Below, piece by piece: positions 48,512-58,477 of a stretch of 64,000 nt of DNA. Within the stretch, counting starts at the first letter, position 1. Every line of letters starts with the position of its first letter. Under the pieces are notes generated by a model, which searched no databases, was not told where the DNA came from, and was given only the letters and a program-made list of their open reading frames with translations. This DNA is from Zingiber officinale (Eukaryota; Streptophyta; Magnoliopsida; Zingiberales; Zingiberaceae), in NCBI RefSeq assembly GCF_018446385.1, contig NC_055996.1:130372532-130436531 (forward strand). The letters run 5' to 3'. The position numbers and the translations under genes were made by a program.

Positions 48512-49596
48512 TTACTTGATCATAGTTAACAAAGTCATATTCACCTCTACTTTGCTAAATAAATTCACAAGGGCTTGAAACTCTCTAGCTTTCTCTTTCT
48601 CTACATTCTTTCTTTGCTGAATTTTTCTTTGAGGAAAAGTTAGTGGAATGTGAACTTCAGTTTCTTGTTGTTGTGAATCTTTCTCCAAATCTTCAATTTC
48701 AATGGGAGTCGAATTTGAAGAAGTTGCTTGAAATGAAACAAAATTATTCTTAATTAAATCTAGAATGGAAGTGTTTGCCTGTTGGAAATTCTGCTGAACT
48801 GGTTTAGAAGCTTGAAAGAGGTGCTGTTGGAATTGATTTTGGAATTGGATTTGCAGGGTTGTTTTGAATTGAATTTTGAACTGGAATTGCTTGATCAATA
48901 TGAGCTTGACTTGTGTTGGAATTTGACATATTCGGAGCAAAATCCAGTGGAGGTGTAGAACTTATTGAGGCTGGAAAAGTGTCTATATTGAAATCTATTT
49001 GAGCTAGAATTTTCTTTACTGGTTCAGTTGTAGTTCTTCCACTTTGAAGAGTCAATGCACTTACATTTCCTTTAGCATTTGGAATTGTTTGTGAAGGTAA
49101 TTGACTCAATCCTTGAGCTTGCATTTGATTCATGTTAGTAGCTAGCTGCCCGATTTGTCTTTCAATGTTTTGTAGAGTTGAATTTGTCCTTTGCTAATGT
49201 TGTTGTTGTTGCAGAATAATTTGCTGTTGCTGTAGAAATTGCTACATTAATTCCTCCATCTTCTGTTGCTATTGATGTGAATTTGCCGCGAAAGAATTAT
49301 TGTAGCTATTTTGATTCACATGGTGTGTCGGTTGAGAAGAGGATGAAGAATATGAATGCTGAAAATTCAGTAAAGGGTGCTGAAAATTTTGTGAAGGTTG
49401 AAATTCCTGCTGGAAATTTGTTTGTTGATTTTGTGACTGGAATTGCTGCTGAAATGGAGCATATACTTGCTGTTGGAACTGATTGGAATGCTAAAATTGC
49501 TGATTTTGATGTGAAATTGGTTTAGAACATTTTGAACAACAAATGACTGAAATTGTTGATGTTGAAACTGAATTGGAGCATAGATTGCTAGAATCC
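48512..49596 (-). pseudogene. Athila gag C-terminal linker region (fossil)
   Basis: Gln/Asn-rich linker typical between Athila gag and protease, including the KGNVSALTLQSGRTT motif near 49050. The nested SINE interrupts its upstream part. Confidence 0.65.
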
Positions 49597-49613
49597 TTGT
49601 AAAGGTTGTTGAA

Positions 49614-49682
49614 GCCCCCAAAGCGTAGCGCAGATGGTGGGCGCATGACATCTCTAGCATAATGAGTAGGGTTGATTCTCAG
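49614..49682 (+). mobile_element. tRNA-derived SINE, 5' part
   Basis: tRNA-like head with A-box TAGCGCAGATGG and B-box-like GGGTTGATTCTC. The SINE is interrupted by the Pack-MULE and resumes at 54467. A 17-bp target duplication in Athila DNA flanks it, TTGTAAAGGTTGTTGAA (49597-49613) and TTGTAAAAGTTGCTGAA (54589-54605), two mismatches. Confidence 0.82.
49674..49682. repeat. 9-bp target duplication of the Pack-MULE
   Basis: GATTCTCAG at 49674-49682 and again at 54458-54466, directly flanking GGGGCCGGATC and its inverted copy. Nine bases is the Mutator-superfamily signature. Confidence 0.9.
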
Positions 49683-50278
49683 GGGGCCGGATCTTCTGGA
49701 TCCGAAATCCCTGGTCCCCTCCTGGACCACATTTCTCATATAAAATCCTCCCTCACGCACGAAGCACGTGCACGCGGCAACGCACAGAAAAACAAGCCCT
49801 AGCCTCTTCCTCTCGTCGCCTCCCTCCAGCGAGCCTGTCCCCCACGTTCCAGCCCCCGGCGACCTCCCTCCCACGACCTCTCTCCCTCCAGCGCCCGCGG
49901 CGACCTCCAGCGGCCTCAGCGTCGCCTCCCTGCCTCCAACGCCGTCTCCAGCGCCGGCCTCCCTCGTCGCCACCCTCCAGCGCCGATCTCCAGCGCCGTC
50001 TCCAGCGCCGCCTCTTCCTCTCGTCGCCTCCCTCCAGCGAGCCCTGTCCCCCCTCCCTCCGACGTTCCAGCCCCCGGCGACCTCCCTCCCACGGCCTCCG
50101 GCACCCGCAGCGAACTCCAGCGGTCTCAGCGTCGCCTCCCTCCCTCCAGCGCCGTCTCCAGCGCCCCGCGGCGACCTCCAGCGGCCTCAGCGTCGCCTCC
50201 CTGCCTCCAGCGCCGGCCTCCCTCGTCGCCACCCTCCAGCGCCGTCTCCAGAATTCTATTTCTCCTCTTGAGATCCAA
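49683..50278. repeat. left long terminal inverted repeat of the Pack-MULE
   Basis: Pairs in inverted orientation with 53820-54457. It contains a short GC-rich minisatellite. Its inner end shows a splice-donor-like AAG|TAAGTG / CCAA|GTAAGTG at about 50279, so it may serve as an untranslated first exon. Long open frames in it are by-products of composition. Confidence 0.85.
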
Positions 50279-50784
50279 GTAAGTGTATCTTTCCCCCTTT
50301 TTTTTTTTTTTGATGAATATTCAATATCCTTAAGGCATTTAGTCTAGTAATACGGGTTCTATTTTGCCATCTCAGATACTTGTTCTCTTCCAACTGATGA
50401 TGACAAATCACGCATGAATTAATTGGCTAATCCCTGTCCTTTTGATAAAAATAGTTAAATGCTTCCCATAAGTAATTTATTTTCAGGGGTTAAAAGATAT
50501 GCTTGCACCGAACAGAGATTAAGTTAAGAAGCTGGATTACTAATTGATAGCTGGAATTTCAATACAAGGCCAATAAGATAGTCCAAAGATGAGAACCGTA
50601 TAAACTATGCCTTTTAAACCTCAATGACATTAATGCATTCAAGTAATGAAATGAATCTGTTTTATTTAGTTCAATTTTAGTATTGGTTAAAGTGATTTGT
50701 AATTTTGGAATCTGAGCGAGACAGATAACTGATTCTGTTGATGTTTATTTATGTAATAATGCATATTTGGTAATTTTCATACAG

Positions 50785-52142
50785 GCTTTTATTCTACTGT
50801 GCTTTGCGTTGCTCGCGTGAGATGATTGCCTCTGATGATGGATCCAGGAGCTTGCTGCTTGTTGTTAATAGAAGGCTCACTGCACTATCATTCCATATCA
50901 GAGAGTACTTTTGGGTTGACATGAAGAAGATCAATGAGATTTATCGCTACAAGACTGAAGAATACTCCCAAGGTGCTACTAACAAATTCAACATCTATCC
51001 GGAGCAAATTCCTAGTTGGCTAGTTGATTGGATTCCTGAAAAAGGTGGCTACTTGATCGGGAACCTTCAGCCAGCTCACATGGATTTCTGGTTCTTCTCA
51101 CTGGGTAATCTATGGGCTATCACTTCATCTTTAACCATTCCAAGACAAGCCGAGGAGATTCTAAACCTGATGGAGAAAAAATGGGAGGATTTCATCTGGA
51201 ATATACCTCTGAAGATATGTTACCCTGCGTTAGAATATGAAGAATGACACATAATTACTGGAAGTGATCCGAAAAATGCGTAAGTAAAAAACCCAACATA
51301 GCCTTCTGTTTAATGAGAGTCTCATCTTCATGGCTTAGAACTTGAATCAGTTTTCTATCATCTTTCACCAATATGATATATTGATGATGTTAGTGATATG
51401 AAATGCTACTAGTTATTCTAAAAGCAAAAGTAATAAGTCACCATAAACTCAAAAGTTCTCTTTGATGATTGTCATAATTGCTAAGTATCTTGATCTAACA
51501 ACACTCGATAATTTGTGAATCACATTTCCGTCATTCTTTACTAATATGACAAATTGTTGATGTTAGTGATACCAAATATCACTTGTTATTCTAAAAGCAT
51601 AGGTAACATGTATCCATAAAAGTTACCTTTGATGATTGTTGTAGTTGCTTAGTTTCTTGATCTAATAACACTAGATATTTTGCAGGCCTTTCATATCATA
51701 ATGGTGGACCATGGCCTACCCTACTATGGCAGGTATTAAAGTGTTCATCGATAGTTCTCTAACACTCTATTACTTCCAATCGTGTTACTAAATGAGTTGC
51801 CTTTGTGATTTTCTAGTTCACATTGGCTTGCATCAAGATGGGCCGGCCTGAATTAGCTCATAAAGCTGTCTCGGTAGCTGAGAAAAGGCTTTCGAACGAT
51901 CAATGGCCTGAATACTATGACACCTGACCGCAAGATTCATCAGTAATCAATCATGATTGTATCAAACATTGACAATTGCTGGGTTTCTGGCATCAAAGTT
52001 GCTACCGGAGAATCCAAAAATGGCATCCATATTCACATTTCAGGAAGATATGGAACTACTGGAAGGCTGTGCCTACAGTCTGACAAATCATCCTCGTGCC
52101 AAATGCTCACGACGCGTTCCAAAAGCGCAGGTCCTTGTATAA
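50785..52142 (+). pseudogene. captured alkaline/neutral invertase (GH100) 3' fragment
   Basis: Exons at 50785-51279, 51686-51732 and 51817-52142 have GT-AG borders. The first encodes [55 protein letters not shown] and [20 protein letters not shown], all hallmark A/N-invertase sequence. The last encodes [38 protein letters not shown] and the family's typical C-terminus KAQVLV. These cytosolic or organellar enzymes hydrolyse sucrose to glucose and fructose. Only the last roughly 260 residues of about 550-650 are present. There is a stop in place of Trp just after LEYEE (51245-51247). The reading frame is shifted in the small exon (51686-51732). Another stop replaces an expected Arg before LYQT (51953-51955). 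It is a decayed fragment, unlikely to make enzyme. Confidence 0.92.
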
Positions 52143-53700
52143 CTTGTTGAAGATACGCAACCATTCTTTGATGCTTGTACTGTATATAAGAAAAAGGAAA
52201 ACCATAGATGGAAGAGGGATCCACCTCCACACAACATTGTTTCCTCATTGAGATATGCTCTTTTTTTTGTTGAGCTACCATGATGGTGACTGTGTATCAG
52301 TGATGTGTAAAAGATTTGGCCTTTGTAACAAAAAATATGTATGTTTTGATGACACATTGATTCATATAACTTTTTTTTTTATATTCATGTTGATCCATGT
52401 TTTGTATAGAAAGGAATTTTTGTAATTAACACCCAGCAACCTTGAAAGAATATTTATTATTTTGTATGTAATCAAAATGCAAATTATGCTTTATAGCTCA
52501 GATAAGTTCTGTAGGCGATTCACAAAATAAATCAATGCAAATTTCATAATAATGATCCTTATTAGTCGCCAAATTGCTAACGCTGAGTGCAGTGCAAAAA
52601 AAAAACACTCTTATGAAATGAAGTTTTGGGCTTCATTGAATCATTGAAAGAAATAGAACAATGGGAAATGGAACACAATCTTAATGACTTGAATATCTTA
52701 TTTGGGATTTCCTAGTAGAATGCTACAAGAAAATTCTTGGTGAAATAAATTACAAACTCAGATGAGTTAATTTCATATAAATTTGCTGTAAATAATTGAT
52801 ATACACTGTGCCTCAAGCATAAGCAACACATGTATTAAGAAGAAAATAATACTAAGGGATCATCCACGGACTTTTCCTTCAATATTTAGGCTTCAAAATT
52901 AGTCTCATCATTCTCCATCACTAGATCAACATCCATTATATCTCGACAGCCAAAGAGCTAGCAGCTTGGGAGTAGGTCAGAGACCAAGCAACTATTCTTG
53001 GTGCCCGTCCTGCATATCCACAATTTTTTTTTTTAAAAAAAAATCTGCATTAGCAATCTAAGAAAGGGTAAACTTCAGTCAGTCAATACTCTATAGTCAG
53101 GAGTATGGAACCTGATCAGCGTGAGAAACAAAGTCAACTCATCTCTGACTTCTTACTTGTTCCGAGATCTCCTGTGTGCTTGCTTTATCTTTAAAAAAAA
53201 TACGTTCATTTTTTGTCTTGAACCCAGTTGGTGCTTAGTTCTCTTTCTTATTTGCACAATGATAGTTGGATCTGAAAGACAACAGAAAAAGAAAATGTGT
53301 AGAAGTGGATGCACTTAATCCAACTGAAAACTCTATAAATTCATCTAACAGACATTGTCTCCAAACCTGTTCATAGGAGAAAATAACAAGATGTCGTGAC
53401 ACACTTAAAAATGTTCTCCAGATTTCATAACTTCTACGCTAAATGCACTGCCAGTTTACATGTCAATAACATCTACACATATGACAGTAGAATGAATGCA
53501 AACCCACAAGTAACTGAATAACATAACCAAATATATATTACTAACAAAGTATGACCATTAGAAGTACAATTGACAGGATTTTATGCAAGTTAAAAATGAA
53601 GAATTGGTGAAGCTTAGCTTAGGTAGCAAAAGGGTTGTATGTAAGAAAAGAATAAATGAATTGCAAATAACACGAAATTCTAGAATTAAGAACAATCCAC
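52143..53700. other. Pack-MULE interior after the invertase fragment
   Basis: Probably begins with the captured invertase 3' UTR. The rest is A+T-rich, with no recognised protein. Confidence 0.5.
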
Positions 53701-53747
53701 ACATAAAAATGGAGATGACTGGAATATTTGAGAAGATGTAGAGGACC

Positions 53748-53860
53748 AACCTTTGACAAAGATCTTCAAAGATCAAGATCCGTTCCAAATGCACAACACC
53801 GCTTGCATTGCTTAAATAATCTTCAAATTGCTCTGTCCACACGGTGCCAAGGACGGAGGT
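53748..53860 (-). other. unidentified exon-like segment next to the right MULE arm
   Basis: The minus strand reads TVWTEQFEDYLSNASGVVHL and on to FEDLCQ, then a GT donor-like junction. It is non-repetitive and protein-like but I do not recognise it. It could be a second captured exon read outward from the right arm. Confidence 0.35.
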
Positions 53861-54457
53861 CGCTGGAATCGAATTCGAGGTCGCTAGAGGCCGCTGGAGG
53901 TGGAGGACGGGAGGTTGCTGGAGGTCAGCGATGCTGAAGGGAGGCGGCACTGGAGGTCGGCGATGCTGGATGTTGAGAGGCTAGGGCTTTTGTGCGGAGT
54001 TGGCGCTGGAGGTCGACGCTGAGAGAGCGCTGGAGGGAGGGAGGCGACTGGAGAGGACGCTGGAGGGAGGGAGGCGACGCTGGAGTTGGAAGATGCTAGG
54101 GCTTTTGTGCGTTGGCGTGTGCAGGAGGGCGGCGCTGGAGATCGGCGCTGGAGGGTGGCGACGAGGGAGGTCGGCGCTGGAGACGGCGTTGGAGGCAGGG
54201 AGGCGACGCTGAGGCCGCTGGAGGTCGCCGCGGGCGCTGGAGACGGCGCTGGAGGGAGAGAGGTCGTGGGAGGGAGGTCGCCGGGGGCTGGAACGTGGGG
54301 GACAGGCTCGCTGGAGGGAGGCGACGAGAGGAAGAGGCTAGGGCTTGTTTTTCTGTGCGTTGACGCGTGCACGTGCTTCGTGCGTGAGGGAGGATTTTAT
54401 ATGAGGAATGTGGTCCAGGAGGGGACCAGAGATTTCGGGTCCAGAAGATCCGGCCCC
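53820..54457. repeat. right long terminal inverted repeat of the Pack-MULE
   Basis: Inverted partner of 49683-50278. It ends GATCCGGCCCC just before the 9-bp duplication. Confidence 0.85.
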
Positions 54458-54466
54458 GATTCTCAG

Positions 54467-54588
54467 GAACTGATGACCTTGGGTTTATCCCACCATGCGC
54501 CTATGACCTGTGTACCTACATGTACCTTCCTCTATATCGATGGGGCCGATACTAGGGGGGCCCTAAGGTAGCAGATTTACCTTTTTTT
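54467..54588 (+). mobile_element. tRNA-derived SINE, 3' part
   Basis: Continues the SINE from 49682 (GAACTGATGACCTTGGG onward) and ends in a T-run (54582-54590) before the second target duplication. The total SINE is about 190 bp. Confidence 0.8.
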
Positions 54589-54605
54589 TTGTAAAAGTTG
54601 CTGAA

Positions 54606-55592
54606 TATTATGTAAATTCTGATTTGGAGGTGGTTGTTGGTAGAATGAATTACCGTACTTCAAATTAGGATGATCCTTCCATCTCGAATTGTAGGTAGTT
54701 GAATTGGGGTCATATCTTTGTTGGAATTGAGGCCTAGCTATAGCTACCAATGATTCATCTTGATGGAGATTTGGACATAAATTTTAAGTGTAATCTTGAC
54801 TCGAACAAATGCCACAAACCCTCATGACTTGAACGGGAAAAACTAAAGTTTGGTTAGCATTATTCAATGCCATTTGTTTGACCAAAGACGTCAACTCCAA
54901 CAATGAACTCTTGATTTCCTTTTGCTCTTTAGATACCAATTGAACTTCATCGACCCTCTAGTAGTAAGTTCTACTCCCAAATTGTTGAGAATTTTCGGCC
55001 ATATTTGAAATAAGCTCCCTAGCTTATTCTGGAGTCTTATTAACCAAAGCTCCTCTAGCTACTATATCAATCATGCTCCTACCATGGGGAGTAATCCTTC
55101 ATAAAACTATTGAATAAGTAAATGATCACTGATTTAATATTGAGGACAACTTGAACACAATTTCTTGAACCTTTCCCAATAATCATAAAGAGTCTCTCCT
55201 ACAACTTGTTGAATTCCGCAAATGCTCTTCCTTATAGTTGTGGTTCTTGAAGCTGGAAAGTATTTCTCTAAAAATGCTCTCTTCCTATCAATCCAACTCA
55301 TAATAAATCTGACTGGAAGATAATATAACCATTCCTTTGCTGCTCCTGACAAAGAAAATGGAAAAGCTCTCAGCTTGATATCTTCACCTGAAATGCCCTC
55401 TGGCTTTATGGCTGAGAAAATCACATGGAACTCATGTAAATGCCTGTTAGGATCTTCCCCGAATAAACCTTGAAACTTAGGAAGCAAATGTATTAAGTCT
55501 GATCTAAGCTCAAAATCCACTGCCAGATCTAGATAGGTAATGCAAGAATACTTGTAGGCCATATCAGGAGCCGCAAGCTCCTTCATAGTCAA
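54606..55592 (-). pseudogene. Athila gag region (fossil)
   Basis: The minus strand gives FQGLFGEDPNRHLHEFHVIF, LRAFPFSLSGAAKEWLYYLP, FLEKYFPASRT and GETLYDYWERFKKLCSSCPQ (55134-55592), the conserved retrotransposon gag core of Athila/Ty3 elements. Broken. Confidence 0.88.
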
Positions 55593-55872
55593 GTTGTTTT
55601 TTGCCGTTGAAGTAACTTAAATTTGAGGATTATTTTTAGAAATTTCTGGTGTCCTCTCTTGAATTCTCAAAGCTCTAAAAGTCCTCTCAATCTCTGGATC
55701 AAGTCAAGTAACTTATCACACGAAGACCTAGTCATGAAACAAAATCAATTATTAGAACACAAGTATTAAGGTAATAAGATCAAGAAAATGAAAACAAAGG
55801 AAAAAAACAAAACTATGCACAATCTAAAACAAACACACAATTATTTCGTTCCCCGACAACGACGTCAAAATT
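55593..55872 (-). other. Athila leader with primer binding site
   Basis: Untranslated leader. On the minus strand CGTCGTTGTCGGGGAACG lies just after the LTR (about 55850-55867), close to the TGGCGCCGTTGCCGGGG-type primer site of Athila elements. Confidence 0.7.
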
Positions 55873-57557
55873 TGATGACTGTGAAGTTGAGTGTCAAGAG
55901 TGGCCTTCAAATTAACAATTTACAATTCAATGAACCTCTTAACTATACAATTATGTTGTAATAAAGAGTCCAAGATTGGATCTCTCGAGGAACTAACAAT
56001 TAAATGTTTGTCTTAGACTTAGAACTATTTTGGGGTTTCCATCATAGACATGAGGGTTGTTTGGCTTTTGGATTAAGGTCTAGTAATAAAATAGCAAAAC
56101 AAGTATGAGATTAACCCTAATGAAATGAACAACTTCCTATCCACCTATTAATAGTGAACTCACAACATATTGTCACACTATGTTATGCTTTCACCATCAA
56201 TAGAATTCAACTAAGGAATGAAATAAAAAAGCTTGAAATGGAACCTAATCTAGTGAATGAGGTCACTACAGCAAAAGAGAAACTAATTGCATCTAATGAT
56301 TTCTAAATGAAGTAAAGAACTAACCTTGATTGTGACTGAAAACGCAAATTTATACAACTAACCTAAACTACTCCTTAACAAGGAAACCTAAGCTAAGCTT
56401 AATGGAACTAAATTAACAACTAAACTAATTGATAAAAATTGAAATACAACTAAAGAACAAAAAAGATCAAGAAACAATTCTAATCCATATAACATATCCC
56501 TTTGGAATTTTTGCAAGAAAAAATAGAATGGAAGAGTAAAGAAATAGAATTCAGAATCTAAGAATAGAGACAAAATTGCAATTACAAAACTAAGTGTGCA
56601 AAAGCTTTAAATGAACTAGAATTGTAGAAATAAAAACATGTAAAACAGAATTGCATCAACATAAGTTCAGAATCTAAAGGAACAAAACATCTCAATTCCC
56701 TAACCACACTCCAACATTCCTTCTCCTTGGCATTACACAAGGAAACACAATGACACTTCATGAGATGTTGGAAGAAAAGAACCTCAGCTACAACTCAGCC
56801 ATGAAGAGTTAAGAATGCCCAAGAAACCTCCCAAGTGAACAAAGACCAATTGGGACTGTCAACGAACCGAAATATGGAATTCTGCAATCTGGAATCGCTG
56901 CTCGTAGATGAAGGCTGCGGAAGATGAAATGTCGTCGGAGGAGACTCAGCAACACTGGAAGAACACCGCCTGTGTTGCTGAGGTGAGGATGGACCAAAAG
57001 ATGGGAGGAACGCCTCCTAATCAGTGGCAAAAATAAGAAATCGCGGACTGGAATCACCATCGAGAAACCTCCGCCATTAGTTCCTGATGATCGGAAGTTG
57101 ATTGCCGGTAGTTGAAGACTTGAACGTCGGATGCTGAGATGCAGATCTGGAATTGGAACGGGGCTATGCGTCTGTGCGAGGAAGAAGACGGCACGGTGAA
57201 CAGTAGCACAAGCCACTTTTCATCATGCCAGACTTGGTTTTTATACTCTGTGTGGTTCGGTCCAACGCAGTGGCTTGAGCCCAGTTCAAGTGGAATGTTT
57301 TAAGGGCAATTGATGAGAGGTCAAACTTGGGTTGAGCTCAATGGGTTGGAAAGTGAGGTTTGGACTTCTTTATTGGTTGAATGAACCAAGCCTCCATTTG
57401 AATCATGCATCAATTTAAATGTCCTACAAGACCAAATTGACAAATATCTCATGCATTAAGATGAAAAATATATTTAAGCACAAAACGATTCTTAATCTAT
57501 AAACATCTCAAATGCGGTAATTAGCAAATACAATTCATTCAAAATTACCCAACCTCA
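55873..57557 (-). repeat. Athila 5' LTR (unit 2)
   Basis: 1685 bp from TGATGACTG to a CATCA-like end (here CCTCA). Its right three-quarters match 1-1445 plus 18511-18616. It is intact in the sense that no nested element interrupts it, unlike unit 1. Confidence 0.82.
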
Positions 57558-58428
57558 ACTAAAAAGACGTTGAATGTCAGACCAGTCAGAAAAAATTTAT
57601 CGAAATTAAACAATCAATATTTTACCATGTGAATCATTTAAGAAATCATCATAATTTTTTATATTTTTAAAATTTTAAATTTTTTTACTAAAACTCTAAA
57701 ATTTAAAAAATGAATAAATTTAAGAAATCATCATGATTTTAATGATGTATTTTTTTTAAAAAAAAATGAGCTTTTAAAATCATCAATGACTTTTATATGA
57801 AATTTCTTAATAAAATAATTAAAATTTTACTTTTTTTTATTTAGTTAGGTCGAGTTATTTTTTTGTATTTAAATAAAAAAAATTATTTATTATTTTAATT
57901 TAGACTGATAGGTAAAAAAAGGTATTTTTTTAGAGAAAAATGAATGATGCGCCTTCTAAAAATTCTAGAGCTTTGAGTTTATCCTCTCGTAAAACGCCGA
58001 GGATAAAATAAAAAAGAAAAACAATCCGCATACAGATTTTAAATCAAACAGTCTATCATTTTTTAATAAATAATCAGAGAAATGGGCTTCGACTCTTGGA
58101 ATCTATCCTTTAAATTCTCCTTTTCTTAGAAGTAACAAGATTAATATTAGGTAAGTCATTAATATTATAATATAATTAGTTAATATGAAATAAATTTATT
58201 ACTATATAACAAATAAGTGTATAGAGAATTTTATCCTTTCAAGAATATTTTTGACATCAATGCTTGCATTAAGCAATCAATCAATTAAGTTGATGATACA
58301 TATATAGAAATTTATTTGTGGTTACAAAAAAAACATTTATGTCATATTTAATATTACATATATATATAAGGGCCTCATATTTAGTAGATATTAACCTGAC
58401 ATTTATTTTGGTTTTAGAATTCTTATAA
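57558..58428 (+). other. upstream region of neprosin-like gene 2
   Basis: Colinear with 18700-19577. No other gene is seen. Confidence 0.7.
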
Positions 58429-58436
58429 TATAAATA
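58429..58436 (+). promoter_or_regulatory. TATA box of neprosin-like gene 2
   Basis: TATAAATA, 42 bp upstream of the ATG, equivalent to 19578-19585. Confidence 0.6.
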
Positions 58437-58477
58437 GATATATGTACATGAGAAGAAGAGCAAAATAGTTTGTCATT

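Larger units (their letters stand above)
49683..54457. mobile_element. Pack-MULE (Mutator-like) carrying an invertase gene fragment
   Basis: 4775 bp with long inverted arms (about 49683-50278 and 53820-54457) starting GGGGCCGGATCTTCTGGA and a perfect 9-bp duplication. The arms are GC-rich and internally repetitive (units around CTCCAGCGCCGTCTCCAGC). No mudrA transposase is seen. The interior (50785-52142) is the 3' half of an alkaline/neutral invertase gene with introns retained, so the gene was captured from genomic DNA. It inserted into a SINE that had inserted into Athila. Confidence 0.92.
44800..57557 (-). mobile_element. Athila-type Ty3 element, broken, with nested SINE and Pack-MULE
   Basis: Read on the minus strand from the LTR at the right. 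Parts: LTR 55873-57557, primer site near 55853-55867, gag 54600-55592 (and on past the nested insertion), protease 47733-48188, RT 46560-47170, RNase H 45900-46452, integrase 44800-45457. The domain order and the TCGTTGTCGGGGAACG primer site are typical of Athila/Tat. It is broken in many places. Because its LTR has a matching copy at the same place upstream of neprosin gene 1, the insertion predates the segmental duplication. Confidence 0.85.

Noticed and set aside
49753-50271. Long open frames on both strands in the left MULE arm, and their mirror images at 53884-54571
   Set aside because: GC-rich repetitive arm sequence with no stops by composition; Pro/Ser/Arg/Gly-rich products that mirror each other in the two inverted arms. 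Not genes.
50804-51247. A complete small protein-coding gene
   Set aside because: It is only the middle of an alkaline/neutral invertase and ends at a stop that replaces a family Trp. Treated as a pseudogene fragment.
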